A stretch of DNA of 64,000 bases, from NCBI RefSeq assembly GCF_002234675.1, contig NC_019876.2, positions 29,964,501-30,028,500 on the forward strand. Direction: 5' to 3'. Shown here in pieces: positions 45,501 through 57,500 of this stretch. The notes under the pieces were generated by a model. The model searched no databases and was not told the origin of the DNA. It worked only from the letters and a program-made list of their open reading frames with translations. Within the stretch, counting starts at the first letter, position 1. Every line of letters starts with the position of its first letter. The translations under genes and the position numbers were made by a program. This DNA is from Oryzias latipes. Taxonomy: Eukaryota > Chordata > Actinopteri > Beloniformes > Adrianichthyidae.

Positions 45501-48500
45501 ATAGCTAAAAACTGAATTCACTTAAAGACTCGTCTAAAACCCTCGATGGACATCTGAGCACATCGACAAACGCAAGAAACACGTATGAATGACGCAGGTC
45601 ACGCATGGATCACAGAAGACCGACGTTTCAAACGTGGAAACCGTGCAGAATGCACGTTACGTAGCAGCTGTGCAACACGGCCTTTACCATTTATTAATGT
45701 TTTGTTTTATTGAACACATTAATTGAAACAGTTTGGATTTTTTGGCACATTAATAGTTTCTAACAACTTAATAAGATGGCCACCATCCCTACTCTTTTAC
45801 AGTTATGCATTGTTATTTTCCTGTGTCCTTCTGTTGTCCTTCAGTGTGTGCCCGTTTTCTGAAGAGTTGGCTTTAATTAGTACTATCAGAAGAAAGCCTT
45901 AAGGTGCATCTCTACTACTTTTTGTTCATGCAGTTACACCCACGATGGCTCTGAAACTACAGAAGACACTATTCCATTTATTGCATCAGACGGCACCAAT
46001 TCAGTCACCTTTACTCTGCAAGTGAAGGTACGGAAAAATGTGCTTTTTAAAAGGGTCTTTTTCTATCAGACTTTGACTGCTTTGTTTCCGTTAGGTGACG
46101 CCCATCAACGATGAGATCCCTGTGATGGTCGCTGGCTTGAAACCAGTCCTTCAATGTGCAGAAGGAGAGGAAATAACCATCACAGCAGAGTACATTTATG
46201 CCACTGATCCTGACAGCAACAGCAGCAGCCTGGCAGTTTTGATTGCTCGGCAGCCGAATCACGGTGTGGTGCTGCGGAATGGGGTGGTGGTCGATCGCTT
46301 CATCCAAGCAGACATCACGGCAGGGATCATATCATACAGACACACGGGTACAAAGCTGCAATGCAACCGCCAGTCCAGTCGTTTAAAATGATGCTTTTCT
46401 GATCCGTGCACAATGCAATGGGACAGTGTCTCAACAACTGCCACCTGGTTGTTTTCACCGCCTGTTTGCTCCAAAAGTGCTACTTCTGGTGTGATTGCAG
46501 GACTGGAGATTGGGCTGACGCCACGTGACGACACCATCACCTTTGTCATTTCTGACGAGGAGACAGAGAGCTCTGCTTTCTGCTGCAGCGGCCTGAATGC
46601 CATCAAGAGCGGGACTCGGCTGAGGGACAGCCTGCCCCTCTATGACCTCCATGTCACAGTGTTTCCTGTTGACAACCAACCTCCTTCCTTGGCAACAGGT
46701 GATGTCAATATCCAAGCAGAAAGCACACATCCTTAGAGTTGGATGTCTTCATGGTAAAAGACACTTTTGTCTTTCTTCTTCTTTACAGGGGCCATTTTCA
46801 TGGTCGATGAGGGTGGAGCTGGCTCTATTTCTACTTTACATTTAAAGGCCTCTGACTTGGACACGGTGGAAGACAAGCTGACGATCAGTCTCATTTCCCC
46901 TCCCCAGTTTGGGTACATAGAAAATGTCCTCCCCAGCCCTGGCTTTGAAAAAAGCAACACAGGCATAAGTATAGGTGAGAATATAAAAAGCTGCTATCCG
47001 TCCTCTGTTTTGTTTGTTTGTGTGTACATGTGTGAGTTTGGATGAAAACACAAAATGTAGACAAACAATAAAAATGTTCCAGTTTGGGCATCAGCACTTG
47101 GGCATTGATAGCACTGCTGTTTATCAGTCATTCTGACTACTCATCTCCACAGCTGATAAGACAACCAGGCTTTAATGTTACCCTTGTTCTATCCTAGGCA
47201 CTTTAGCGTTGGGAGTTGGGTCATCTAGACCCACTAGACAGAGCTCTGAACCTTTTTTCTTCAATGATTTGTGATCTTCACTGGTGTCCATGGATTACAT
47301 GAAATCTTTCCACCTTTATCCACCTTTGTCATGGTAGGGAGAACACCTCAATGGAAGGGGGGGGGGGGTCATCTAAGATAGCACAAGGTTAACAGCATCA
47401 CATTCCACTTCCGAATCCTCTGGTAACACAGAAACTCAAGGCTGACCACGTCAGATTTCCTATCATTCTCCTCAGACATTCATTCTGAGAAAGACACAGC
47501 CTTGAGCTACTCTACTCTGGACTATAAGCCCTTATGAACTCTACTTCGTTTAAGACATGTGGGAAGTACAGTAGGCTTCTGTCGGTCAGCGTTGACCATG
47601 GATGACATATCTCAACTCAACAGGTACGTGTTTGGTTGTCTAAGACAGCGTCACTGGTGGGTGAACAAGCCAATACAGCGGGGATGGGGCATTATTTGCC
47701 ACAGAAATCGTATCTGTAGGTGGTTCCCTGGCTGTTGTTCAGAGCCTTTCTGTAAGCTGACTTATCTTCATGTTCTGCGCGGTCTGCTGTGAGGTCTTCC
47801 CAGGACTGCGTGTTTATATTGAACATGTATGTTGCAGGACCGGACACCCTGTAGTCTTCTTCTCAGATCACAGTTCTCCATAGAGGATGTCCTTTGGGAT
47901 TCTCCCACCATCCATGCAGCGCACATGGCCGAGCCGGCTCAGGCGACGCTATTGGAGTATGGTGTACATGGAAGGCCTGCTCGGGTCAGAATTTCATTGT
48001 TGGAGATTTAGTACTGCCTGGGGATGCCATGAATGAAGCGCAGACCTAGGTGGAAGGTGTTCTGTCTCCTCTCTTGTCTGGCGTATGTGATCCATGTCTT
48101 ACTGCTGTACAGCAGGGTACTGATGACGCAGGTGTTGTAAACCTTTTGTTGCGGATTTGTCAGGCAGACAAAGGTGGAGTGCACCATCACTATCCTTTTT
48201 TTAAGCTCAGTGGCCAGGAAGAGGTTATCTGTGATGGTGGACCCCAAGTACGTAAACTGGTGGATGATGCCAGCTGGTAGTCGTCTACTATGATGGTCGG
48301 CGACGTGGTAGTGTCTTGGCTTAAGACGTTTGTTTTCTTTAAATTGAAAAAGTCTTGGAAAAACGGCACATTAGCACCTGTAGTTCTTCCTGGGTGTGTC
48401 GACTGCAGCGTTGACAGTAAGTAGCATGTCAGCATCTCACGTAACTCTCTCACTTTGAAGTGAGACATTGAATAGCTTGCTGTTCAATCTGGTGTGGAAG

Positions 48501-51500
48501 TAGATTCCTTCCATTGCTGAGCTCAAGGCATGCTTCAAAAGCAGGGCAAAGGAGATCCCAAACAATGTGGGGGCAAGAACACAGCCTTGGTTGACCACAC
48601 TGACTCTCCAATCTTGGAGAGTATTTTAAAAAGCCGTCTCTGCTGACAGGGTCAAATGAAACTTTGTTATTACCAATAACAGCGAGTACTGGAAGAGCGA
48701 TAGCTCTTATTGACAGGCTAAAAAGTTAACTAGTTTGACTTGCAGACCAGCTAAAAAGGTATGTTTTAACTTAAAGGGTCTACATCAGGGGTGTCAGACA
48801 TAAGGCCGTATCCGGCCCGCCGGGTGGTTAAGTCCGGCCCACACATGAAGAGTAAAAATCATAAGGATGTATGATGGAAGGACATTTCTGTGGCGAGTTA
48901 TGATTTGTTTTTAAAATGACCGAAATGCGCTATCCCGCCACCAGGGGGAGCAAAGGAAAAGCAGAACAGGTGAAACAGCATTACTGCACGTGCCAAAAGC
49001 AAAACCTAACAGCTCTGCTCTGGGTAGGATGTACTTTGGTTTCCTATGAGCCTTACCGCTGTTATCTTGCTGTAAGATTGATCAGTACTGACACAATAAT
49101 GACCAAAATGTTTTCAAAAGGTGAAGTGGAGTGAAGAGCTTTCCAGGAAAAAGCTGAATGCAAAACCTGCATGCTTGGTATGTCATCAACAGGGGTCAGT
49201 GCTGAAAGAATATAACATTCACACCACTATGAGACTCACCATAAAGAAAAGTTTCACCATTTGCAGTTAAGAATAGAGAAGATTTACCAACTATTATCTG
49301 GACTGAAGAACAACCGTCTGCATTTACTGCAGCCGTGACGTCAGTGATGGAGCAGTGACAGACACCTGATTGTAAACAAGTTGGTGCAAACATCCAAACC
49401 CTTTTCAGAGGTGAACCCAAAAAGCAGTCGACATGAGCCTGTCAAGGATTACGATTACACATACAGTACATCTCTGAGGAGACTTGGGACACCAAATGAA
49501 AAAATCCAGTCATTTATTGCGTTTTCGGTTGCTATTTATGAAAACACCGTCATCACAGATATAGACAGCTGTGGATATTTAATAGAGATGTTAAAGAAAC
49601 CGTCACAGCGTAGTTTCGTGAGTTGATGGACACAACAACAGCTGATGACATGGTCAGCTCTAGTTACTGTGCTGGACAATGTTTGAGTGAACTGGTCACA
49701 TGACGGCAGTTTGGTCACTGATGGCGCCCCATTAAAGGCAAGAATGTAGGCAGGTGTTGCCACAAAATTCAGGCATCAAACCAGGAAAAGACTCTTGGAC
49801 ATTTTATTGTGTTTTGCTCACTTGAATGACAGTAAATGTTTTGCTGCACAGGATTTGAATCCTAATGTTGATGGTTGGGTGAAGTTTAAGGAGAGAAAGG
49901 AGGTTAAATTCTTATGTTCACAAATGTAAGCAGGTTTAATTTAGATTATTTTTTAATGGTTTGGACATCTAGATTTTAGGCACAGTTTTTCGTTTTTTTT
50001 CTGTGGCCTCTCTTGAGGTTATTATCGGGATTGATTCAGTGTCAGTTGTCAAATATTCAGTCTGTATAAAATTGAACAGACCAAGCTTTTTTGAAGTGAA
50101 ATTAGTTTTATTTGAGATCCATTGGCCGCAAGTGATTAGGGTACTATGTTGATGGAGGCATTTTTTCCAGCTGAGTAAAAAAACAAAAAAACAAAGCTGT
50201 TATTTTGCTTTTATGTTACTGGTCCGGCCCACTTGAGGTCAGACGGGCTGAATGTGGCCCCCGAACCAAAATGAGTTTGACACCCGTGGTCTTTATCCTG
50301 CTATTCTTGATCCTTTCAAAGTAAACTGTATCCATATACATGATCATATTTTACCGTTGGCACATTAAGGAGTGATTTTTTTTTATGAAATATTAGTTAT
50401 TTTCAGCTCATTTTCCAACCCAGAAGTAAGTCGACTTGATTTCCAAGACTCTGCCTTTCTCTCCTTGTGGGTGGCGCCCATTTCATGACGTCATCCTCAG
50501 CAGCGTGTCTGCACTTCTCCCACAAAAACAAACAACATCCAAACTTTTGCAAAGAAGGATGTTCATATTGTGCATATAAAATGAAAGCGTTTAGCCGATC
50601 ACCACTGGATCCATGGAGAAAGTGGGCGTGTCTGTTAGCCTGGGGGTGGGGCTGGCCCATTCTCTTAGTGGAAGTGGCGGTTTCTTACTTTGTGACATCA
50701 CATTGTGAGGACCCACTTGTCATGGATTGGGAGGGGCTGGCACTTAGAGAGCAGGTTTTTAGAGAAATTCTCAGATCAAAATACCACTTTAGAGATGTTT
50801 TCAGTAATAAGTTAACATAATAATACCCTGAAAAGGTTAAAAAAAAGTAGATTTTGCATGATATAGGCCCTTTAAAGGCCATAAAATCTTCTAAAATAAA
50901 TAACCTTGGTTTTTGCCTTTTTAACCTGGTTTGTTTAATGTGCCACATTATGATGACATATAAATGGACTATTCCATGCTGCATGTGATGTAAACATTCA
51001 GACCGAAGCTCTGGTTAGACTTTGCCCCAAAAGCCTTGGGATTTTTTTGTGGGGCATTGATGTGAGCTTCAGGCATGTTTATTCAGACACGGATCAGGCT
51101 GACGTGCCTCCTCACACGTGAAAACATTGGGATGTCTTTATTGTTTTTAAATTATGGAAGTTACTTTGTAATAATAATAATAATAATACATTTTATTTAA
51201 AAGCGCCTTTCAAAACACCCAAGGTCACTGTACAAAGTTAGAGGTAAAACACAATAAAATCACAACATGTTAAAAACAATAAATAAATTGGATTCATTAG
51301 TAAAATCAGCTGACAGAGAATGAGAAATTGTGTTCCGGAAATGCGAGCTTAAACAGATAGGTTTTGAGTCTGGATTTAAAGATCAGAAAGGAGTCAGTGT
51401 TACGGAGGTCTGGGGGGAGAGAGTTCCAGAGTTGGGGAGCAGAGCGACTGAAGGCACGGCCCCCCATGGTGACCATACGGGCCGGAGGGACAGAGAGCTG

Positions 51501-54500
51501 AAGGGAGGAAGAAGACCGAAGAGAGCGAGAGGGAGTGTTAACATGGAGGAGATTAGAGAGATAGGAGGGAGCCAGGCTATGGGGGGCTTTGAAAGTGGAG
51601 AGAAGGAGCTTGAACTTAATCCTAAAGGCTACTGGAAGCCAGTGCAGTTGCTGGAGAATGGGAGTGATGTGATGGAAGGAGGGGGTTCTGGTGATGATGC
51701 GGGCAGCTGAATTCTGGACCAATTGAAGCTTATTTAGAGTTTTGTTGGGAAGACCAAAGAGAAGAGCATTACAATAGTCGAGACGAGAAGTGACCAGACT
51801 ATGAACTAAAATGGAGGCAGAGTGGATGGTGAGGGAGGGGCGGAGACGATTAATATTACGTCGATGATAGTAGGCTGACTGAGTAATGCTATTGATGTGG
51901 GATTGAAATGATAATGTACTATCAAGGATGACACCCAGACTCTTTACTTGAGGGGAGGGGAAAACTGGAGAGGAATCGATGGAAAGGGTTAAATTAGAAA
52001 CTTTGGAAAGGGTGGATTTGGAACCTACGAGGAGTAATTCGGTTTTATCACTGTTAAGTTTGAGGAAGTTTAGGGTGAACCAGGTTTTTATTTCAGACAG
52101 GCAGGAGGAGAGGGAGGCAGGTGGAATAGAAGAGTTGGGTTTACTGGACAGATAGAGCTGAGTGTCATCCGCCAAACAATGAAAATCAATATTGAATTTA
52201 CGGAATATATTGCCAAGGGGTAGCAGGTAGGTAATGTAGAGGAGGGGACCGAGAACAGAACCTTGAGGAACACCAGATGAAATGAGTGAGGGGTTGGGAT
52301 TTGAAAGAATTCAGTTGAATAAACTGAGTGCGGCTTGAAAAATAGGAATGAAACCAGCGGAAGGGGGTGGACTCGATACCGAGGGCTGAAAGTCTGTGGA
52401 GGAGGATGGAGTGAGATATGGTGTCAAATGCTGCGCTCAAGTCGAGGAGGATGAGGATGGTGATGAGTCCAGAATCAGCTGCTAGGAGAAGGTCATTGGT
52501 GATTTTTAGTAGGGCAGTTTCTGTGCTATGAAGGGGACGGAAACCAGATTGAAAGGGTTCCAAAAGATCATTTTGGGTGAGATGATGGGAAAGTTGGGAG
52601 GCGACTATTTTTTCAAGAATTTTTGAAATGAAGGGGAGGTTAGAAATAGGACTGTCACGGTGGTGAGGCTCGAGAGCCGGTAGGACCCAGAATGCAGAGG
52701 CGGAGGCACACGGTTCAAGGGCAAGGGGTTTAATTACAAACAAAGGGCAGGATGACAAAACCAAAAAACAAAAACTCACTGTGACGTGGCATGAGACAAG
52801 GAACAAGGAACGAGGAACATGGCATGACATGACATGAACACCGGAACAGGAATAATGGACCAACACAGGAGGAAGGCAGAGACAAGACTTATATACAGAC
52901 AGGGCAGACAAGACATAGGTGGACACGATCAGGGCTGATGGGGACCAAAGGAAGTAAAACTCAAGAAAACAGACAAGACAGGAGACTTTCAAAATAAAAC
53001 AGGAAACAGAAACAAGACAGAACAAGGACCAAAAACAAGACAACAAATTCAAATCATGACAAGGACTGAGATTATGAAAGGAATTGGGGTCTGAGCCAGG
53101 TTTTTTTTAGGATGGGTCTGACAGCAGCGATCTTAAGGAGTGAGGGGACAATACCTGATGTCAATGAGGAGTGAATAATGGCACAAATGAAGGGAAGAAG
53201 AGAAGGAAGGCAGGATTTAACCAGGGATGTTGGAAGGGGATCGAGCAAACATGTGGATGGTTTGGACTTATGGATGAGGCGGGAAATTTCACTGGGATCA
53301 GGGAGGAGAAAGGAAGTGAATATATGAGTTACAGAAAACGAGTCAGACGGGGTGGGAGGAGAGGAGGAGGAATGGAGATGCTGATGGATATCTAGAATTT
53401 TCTGGTTAAAGAATAACTGAAGAGAATTACATCTGAATAAAAATGAGGGGGAAAACTGTTACGGGGTTGAAAGACATTATCCATTAGAGAAAACAACATT
53501 TTGGAATTTCCCTTATTTACATCAATCAGTTCAGTGAAGTAGTTCGTTTTAGTGTGAGAAACCAAGTCCTTGTATTGTAGAATCTGCTTATTGTAGATTT
53601 CCTTATGAACGGGGAGCCAGTTTTTTTGCAGAGCCGTTCCAACTGGCGGCATTTGGCTTTCACTTTATGGAGTTCAGGGGTGAACCAGGGGGAAGATTTA
53701 ACAAATGAAACAGACCGGGTTTTTACAGGAGCGAAATTGTTAAGAACATCTAAAAGGCAGTTATTATAAAAAGAAATCAGTTCATCAGGGTTGGACGAGT
53801 TCGGGAAAGGGATGCGCTCCAAATGAGAAGAAAACAGATCCACGTTTATATTCTTGATGTTTCGGAAGGAGATTGTAATGTGTCGTTTGTCTGAGGTTCT
53901 ATCAATGTAATAGTGAAAATCCTCAACCCTCCATTATTTTTGTTACACAAAGCTAACAGCCGTTGTTTGGGCTGTCCTCCCTCTCTGCAGCATCTTTTTC
54001 ATACAAAGATGTCATCGAGGGTCACATCAATTATGTTCAGTCCAAACACCAGAGGACGGAGCCCACGGCTGACCAGTTCATGCTCTTGGTGTCAGATGGG
54101 ACACGCAGCTCTGCCAACGTCCCCTTCCATGTTATAATTAACCCGACAAACGACGAGATCCCAGAAATCGTGGCCTCCAACATCACAGTGAGTTTTAATG
54201 ACGGCACGCTCACCATTGTCTCTGAGAAGCAGACATTGCTGTCAGGTTTGTTTCCAGGATTTAGAAATAAACTGACCGACTTTCCTGTGTGATGAGGTAG
54301 GTACCAGAGGGAGGAATGAAGCAGGTGGTGCTGCATGCTACAGATATGGATGTCCCCAAGAATCTCCTGCTTTTTACGGTGGTTACACCACCTCAACATG
54401 GCAGGATCATCTGTCAGAAGGATGGAACGATCAGCAAAAGACATGAAGACAATGCATCCCCTGTTGTGGACTTTACTATGGAAGATCTCCAACACGGTAC

Positions 54501-57500
54501 TCCATCTTCCCCTTTATTTCTCTTCTTGAGGACCATCATGCACCTGACTTCATTATTTAAATGTGGAATGCTAGTTTCTCCTTCTTTAGTGGTTGTCAGT
54601 TGCTCTCAGCATGTCTTATGTCTTACAATGTGTCCCACAGTTTAGTACATACATTTAGTGCATATGACATGGATGTAAACTGGTCAGACGTGAATCTATG
54701 TGGTAAAAGTGAGAAAAGTTCTGGTCTTTACGTGAAAATTTCACAGATGTATCACTAATGAACCACGTTAAAATGTCGTAAGAAGTGGGAATAAACATGC
54801 TAAGAACATGTAAAGCAATGTAGAACATGAACCGTGTGTGAACCGCTGTTACGGGGTCCATCGAGGGTTTCAGCTGACGGGTCTGTATGTGAATTCGGTT
54901 TTGAGTGTCATGATATGCTGGAACCCGGAAGAAAACTCAGACGTTGTAAAGATCACCAAATGGATTCATTTTTCCAGATGGAAAAAAAAGGAGAGTCTTT
55001 AGAGTTCGTAACTTGGATGATGCTAGCAATGACAGCAGTCTTGACGACATCGGAGTTCCGTCGTGGCTGGATACGGAAGGAAGCAGGAGTCGTGGCGTGG
55101 CAGGAGTAATGACGTATGACCAGTTTACATCCGTGATGTATGCACTAAATGTACATAACGGCTGTGGGACACGAGCTTTTTTTGAGCTGGGATCACAGAC
55201 GGGCAGAAAGAATCAAACAGAACTTTAGGAGCCAAGACATCCTGCAGTAAGTGGAGGACCTGGCACCGAGTTGCTGGAGGAACTGATATTTATACTGTTG
55301 TCTGATGTCAGCTGAGAAGGGGGCGGGGCCAGAGAGACACACAGGAACCACAGGATGTCTTTTTGGTTTGCAGACTGTCTCTGCTGTTTATGTGGAAATA
55401 AAGTTTGCTGTCAGGATTTTATTTTCCGTTCTTACTTGCAGAGTTACAAGCAGTCTTAATTTAAACTCCAGGTCCCCCCCCCCCCCCCACTAAAAATCAA
55501 ATTTCCTTGTTTTTCTGTGGCTGCTAAAACGACCACGCTGAATGACAGAGTTACTTTTCCTCTGGTGTCCGTCCCCGTTGAGTTCAGGCATGGACGTGAT
55601 GTACGCACACGATGACTCCGAGGACGTGGAGGACAGCTTTTCCATCCGGCTGACTGACGGCAAACACCAGGTAGACAGACGGCTGAGGGTTGAAGTGCTG
55701 CCAGTGAACGACCAAGTGCCTCGAATCATCAGGTTGGTCCCCCAACTTTCCCCTTGAAGTCATCCAGCTGCTCAGACACGTGAACTCTCTCAGGAACAAT
55801 GGGCTGGAGGTGGAGCCAGGAGAGGCCAGGGTCATTTCCAGCGTGACGTTGTTGGCGCAGGACGGAGACACCCCCTCCTCTGAGGTCCAGTTCATATTGG
55901 AGAGCGTTCCCAAGCAGGGACTGCTTCAGCTCAAGGTTGGTCCTTAGTCAGGCTGTAATGATGAGCTCTGCTTCATTTAGATTGAGTTTCCCCAGCCTTT
56001 ATAAAAACCTGACCATGGCGCCACTACAGATAATCATAGGACTAGTATTAATTTACTGATAAATATTGAATTAAGAACCATCAGTAAATAAACCAGGCTT
56101 CCAAACGAACTTGTGCGTAGTTCTCTGTGTTGTCAAGAGTTTAAGGAAAAAAGGATTTAACAATTTAGACAGAAGACATTTGAAATAAAAACAGCCTTTT
56201 TTTTTAATAAATACATAGCAACTGAGGATGAATCAGACTTGATCTGGCTAATCACAGAACCCTCGTGAGTCATGCTGCAGACAGAGTTCATGGGTTTGCA
56301 TCACGCAAACATGTCAAACCAAAGGTTCACTACAAATTCATCACATTGTTTTTATGGAGTAAATTCTATGGACGTTCCACACCAAAACATGCTTTTAATG
56401 CTGCAAATTCCACATCATCCACAACTAAATGTTTCCATCCATCTATCCGTTTTCATCCATCCATCCGTTTTCCAAACCCGTTAATCCTTTTGGGGTCACT
56501 GTGTTGCTGGAGCCTATCCCTGCCACTGTTGAGGGCAGGTTGGTTATAGTTCTAGTAGGAAACTACCAAATGTTCAAACTCACATTTTTCTGAGAGCACA
56601 TGCTTCAATGCATCCATTTCATTTTCAACAAGATGTAAACAACAAAAATAAAACAAAAATACATTTTAAAGGTCAATGTTTAGAAGCTGATGACGTGAAG
56701 TGGTTGTAATAATAACCAAGCTATTTGCCACTGCTTTTGTTCTGTATTCATACATTGTTTTAGTCATGTTAACCCACAAGTACCCACAAGAACCCACAAG
56801 AACCCACAAGAACCCACAAGAACCCACAAGAACCCATAAGAACCCACAAGAACCCACAAGAACCCATAAGAACCCATAAGAACCCACAAGAACCCACAAG
56901 AACCCATAAGAACCCACAAGAACCAATAAGAACCCACAAGAACCCACAAGAACCCATAAGAACCCACAAGAACCCACAAGAACCCACAAGAACCCACAAG
57001 AACCCACAAGAACCCATAAGAACCCACAAGAACCCATAAGAACCCACAAGAACCCACAAGAACCCACAAGAACCCATAAGAACCAATAAGAACCCACAAG
57101 AACCCACAAGAACCCATAAGAACCCATAAGAACCCACAAGAACCCACAAAACCCATAAGAACCCACAAGAACCCACAAGAACCCATAAGAACCCATAAGA
57201 ACCCACAAGAACCCACAAGAACCCATAAGAACCCACAAGAACCCACAAGAACCCATAAGAACTCATGGTGACATCAATGCAACAGACAAATAGCAGATTC
57301 TGTGGTTTGTGGTAGAACACACATCATTTTATTTTTAAGAAGAAATGGGTTTTATGAGTTAAAATAATAAATCTGTCCTTCTGTCAGACCTAAAAAGTTC
57401 CAGATGATCAACCATAACCAGCTGCACGTTTGTATTTTGACTGATCGTTTATCCAAACCTCGTCTCAGGAAAAGGAGCGGTGGGAAACGCTGACCGCCGG

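Noticed and set aside
53171..53395. Plus-strand ORF at 53.2 kb
   Set aside because: Shadow of the minus-strand LINE ORF2 ([14 protein letters not shown] region).
56666..57320. Gly-Phe-Leu-Trp-Val repeat membrane-like proteins on the minus strand
   Set aside because: A 10-bp satellite inside a frem1 intron is open in all three minus frames.
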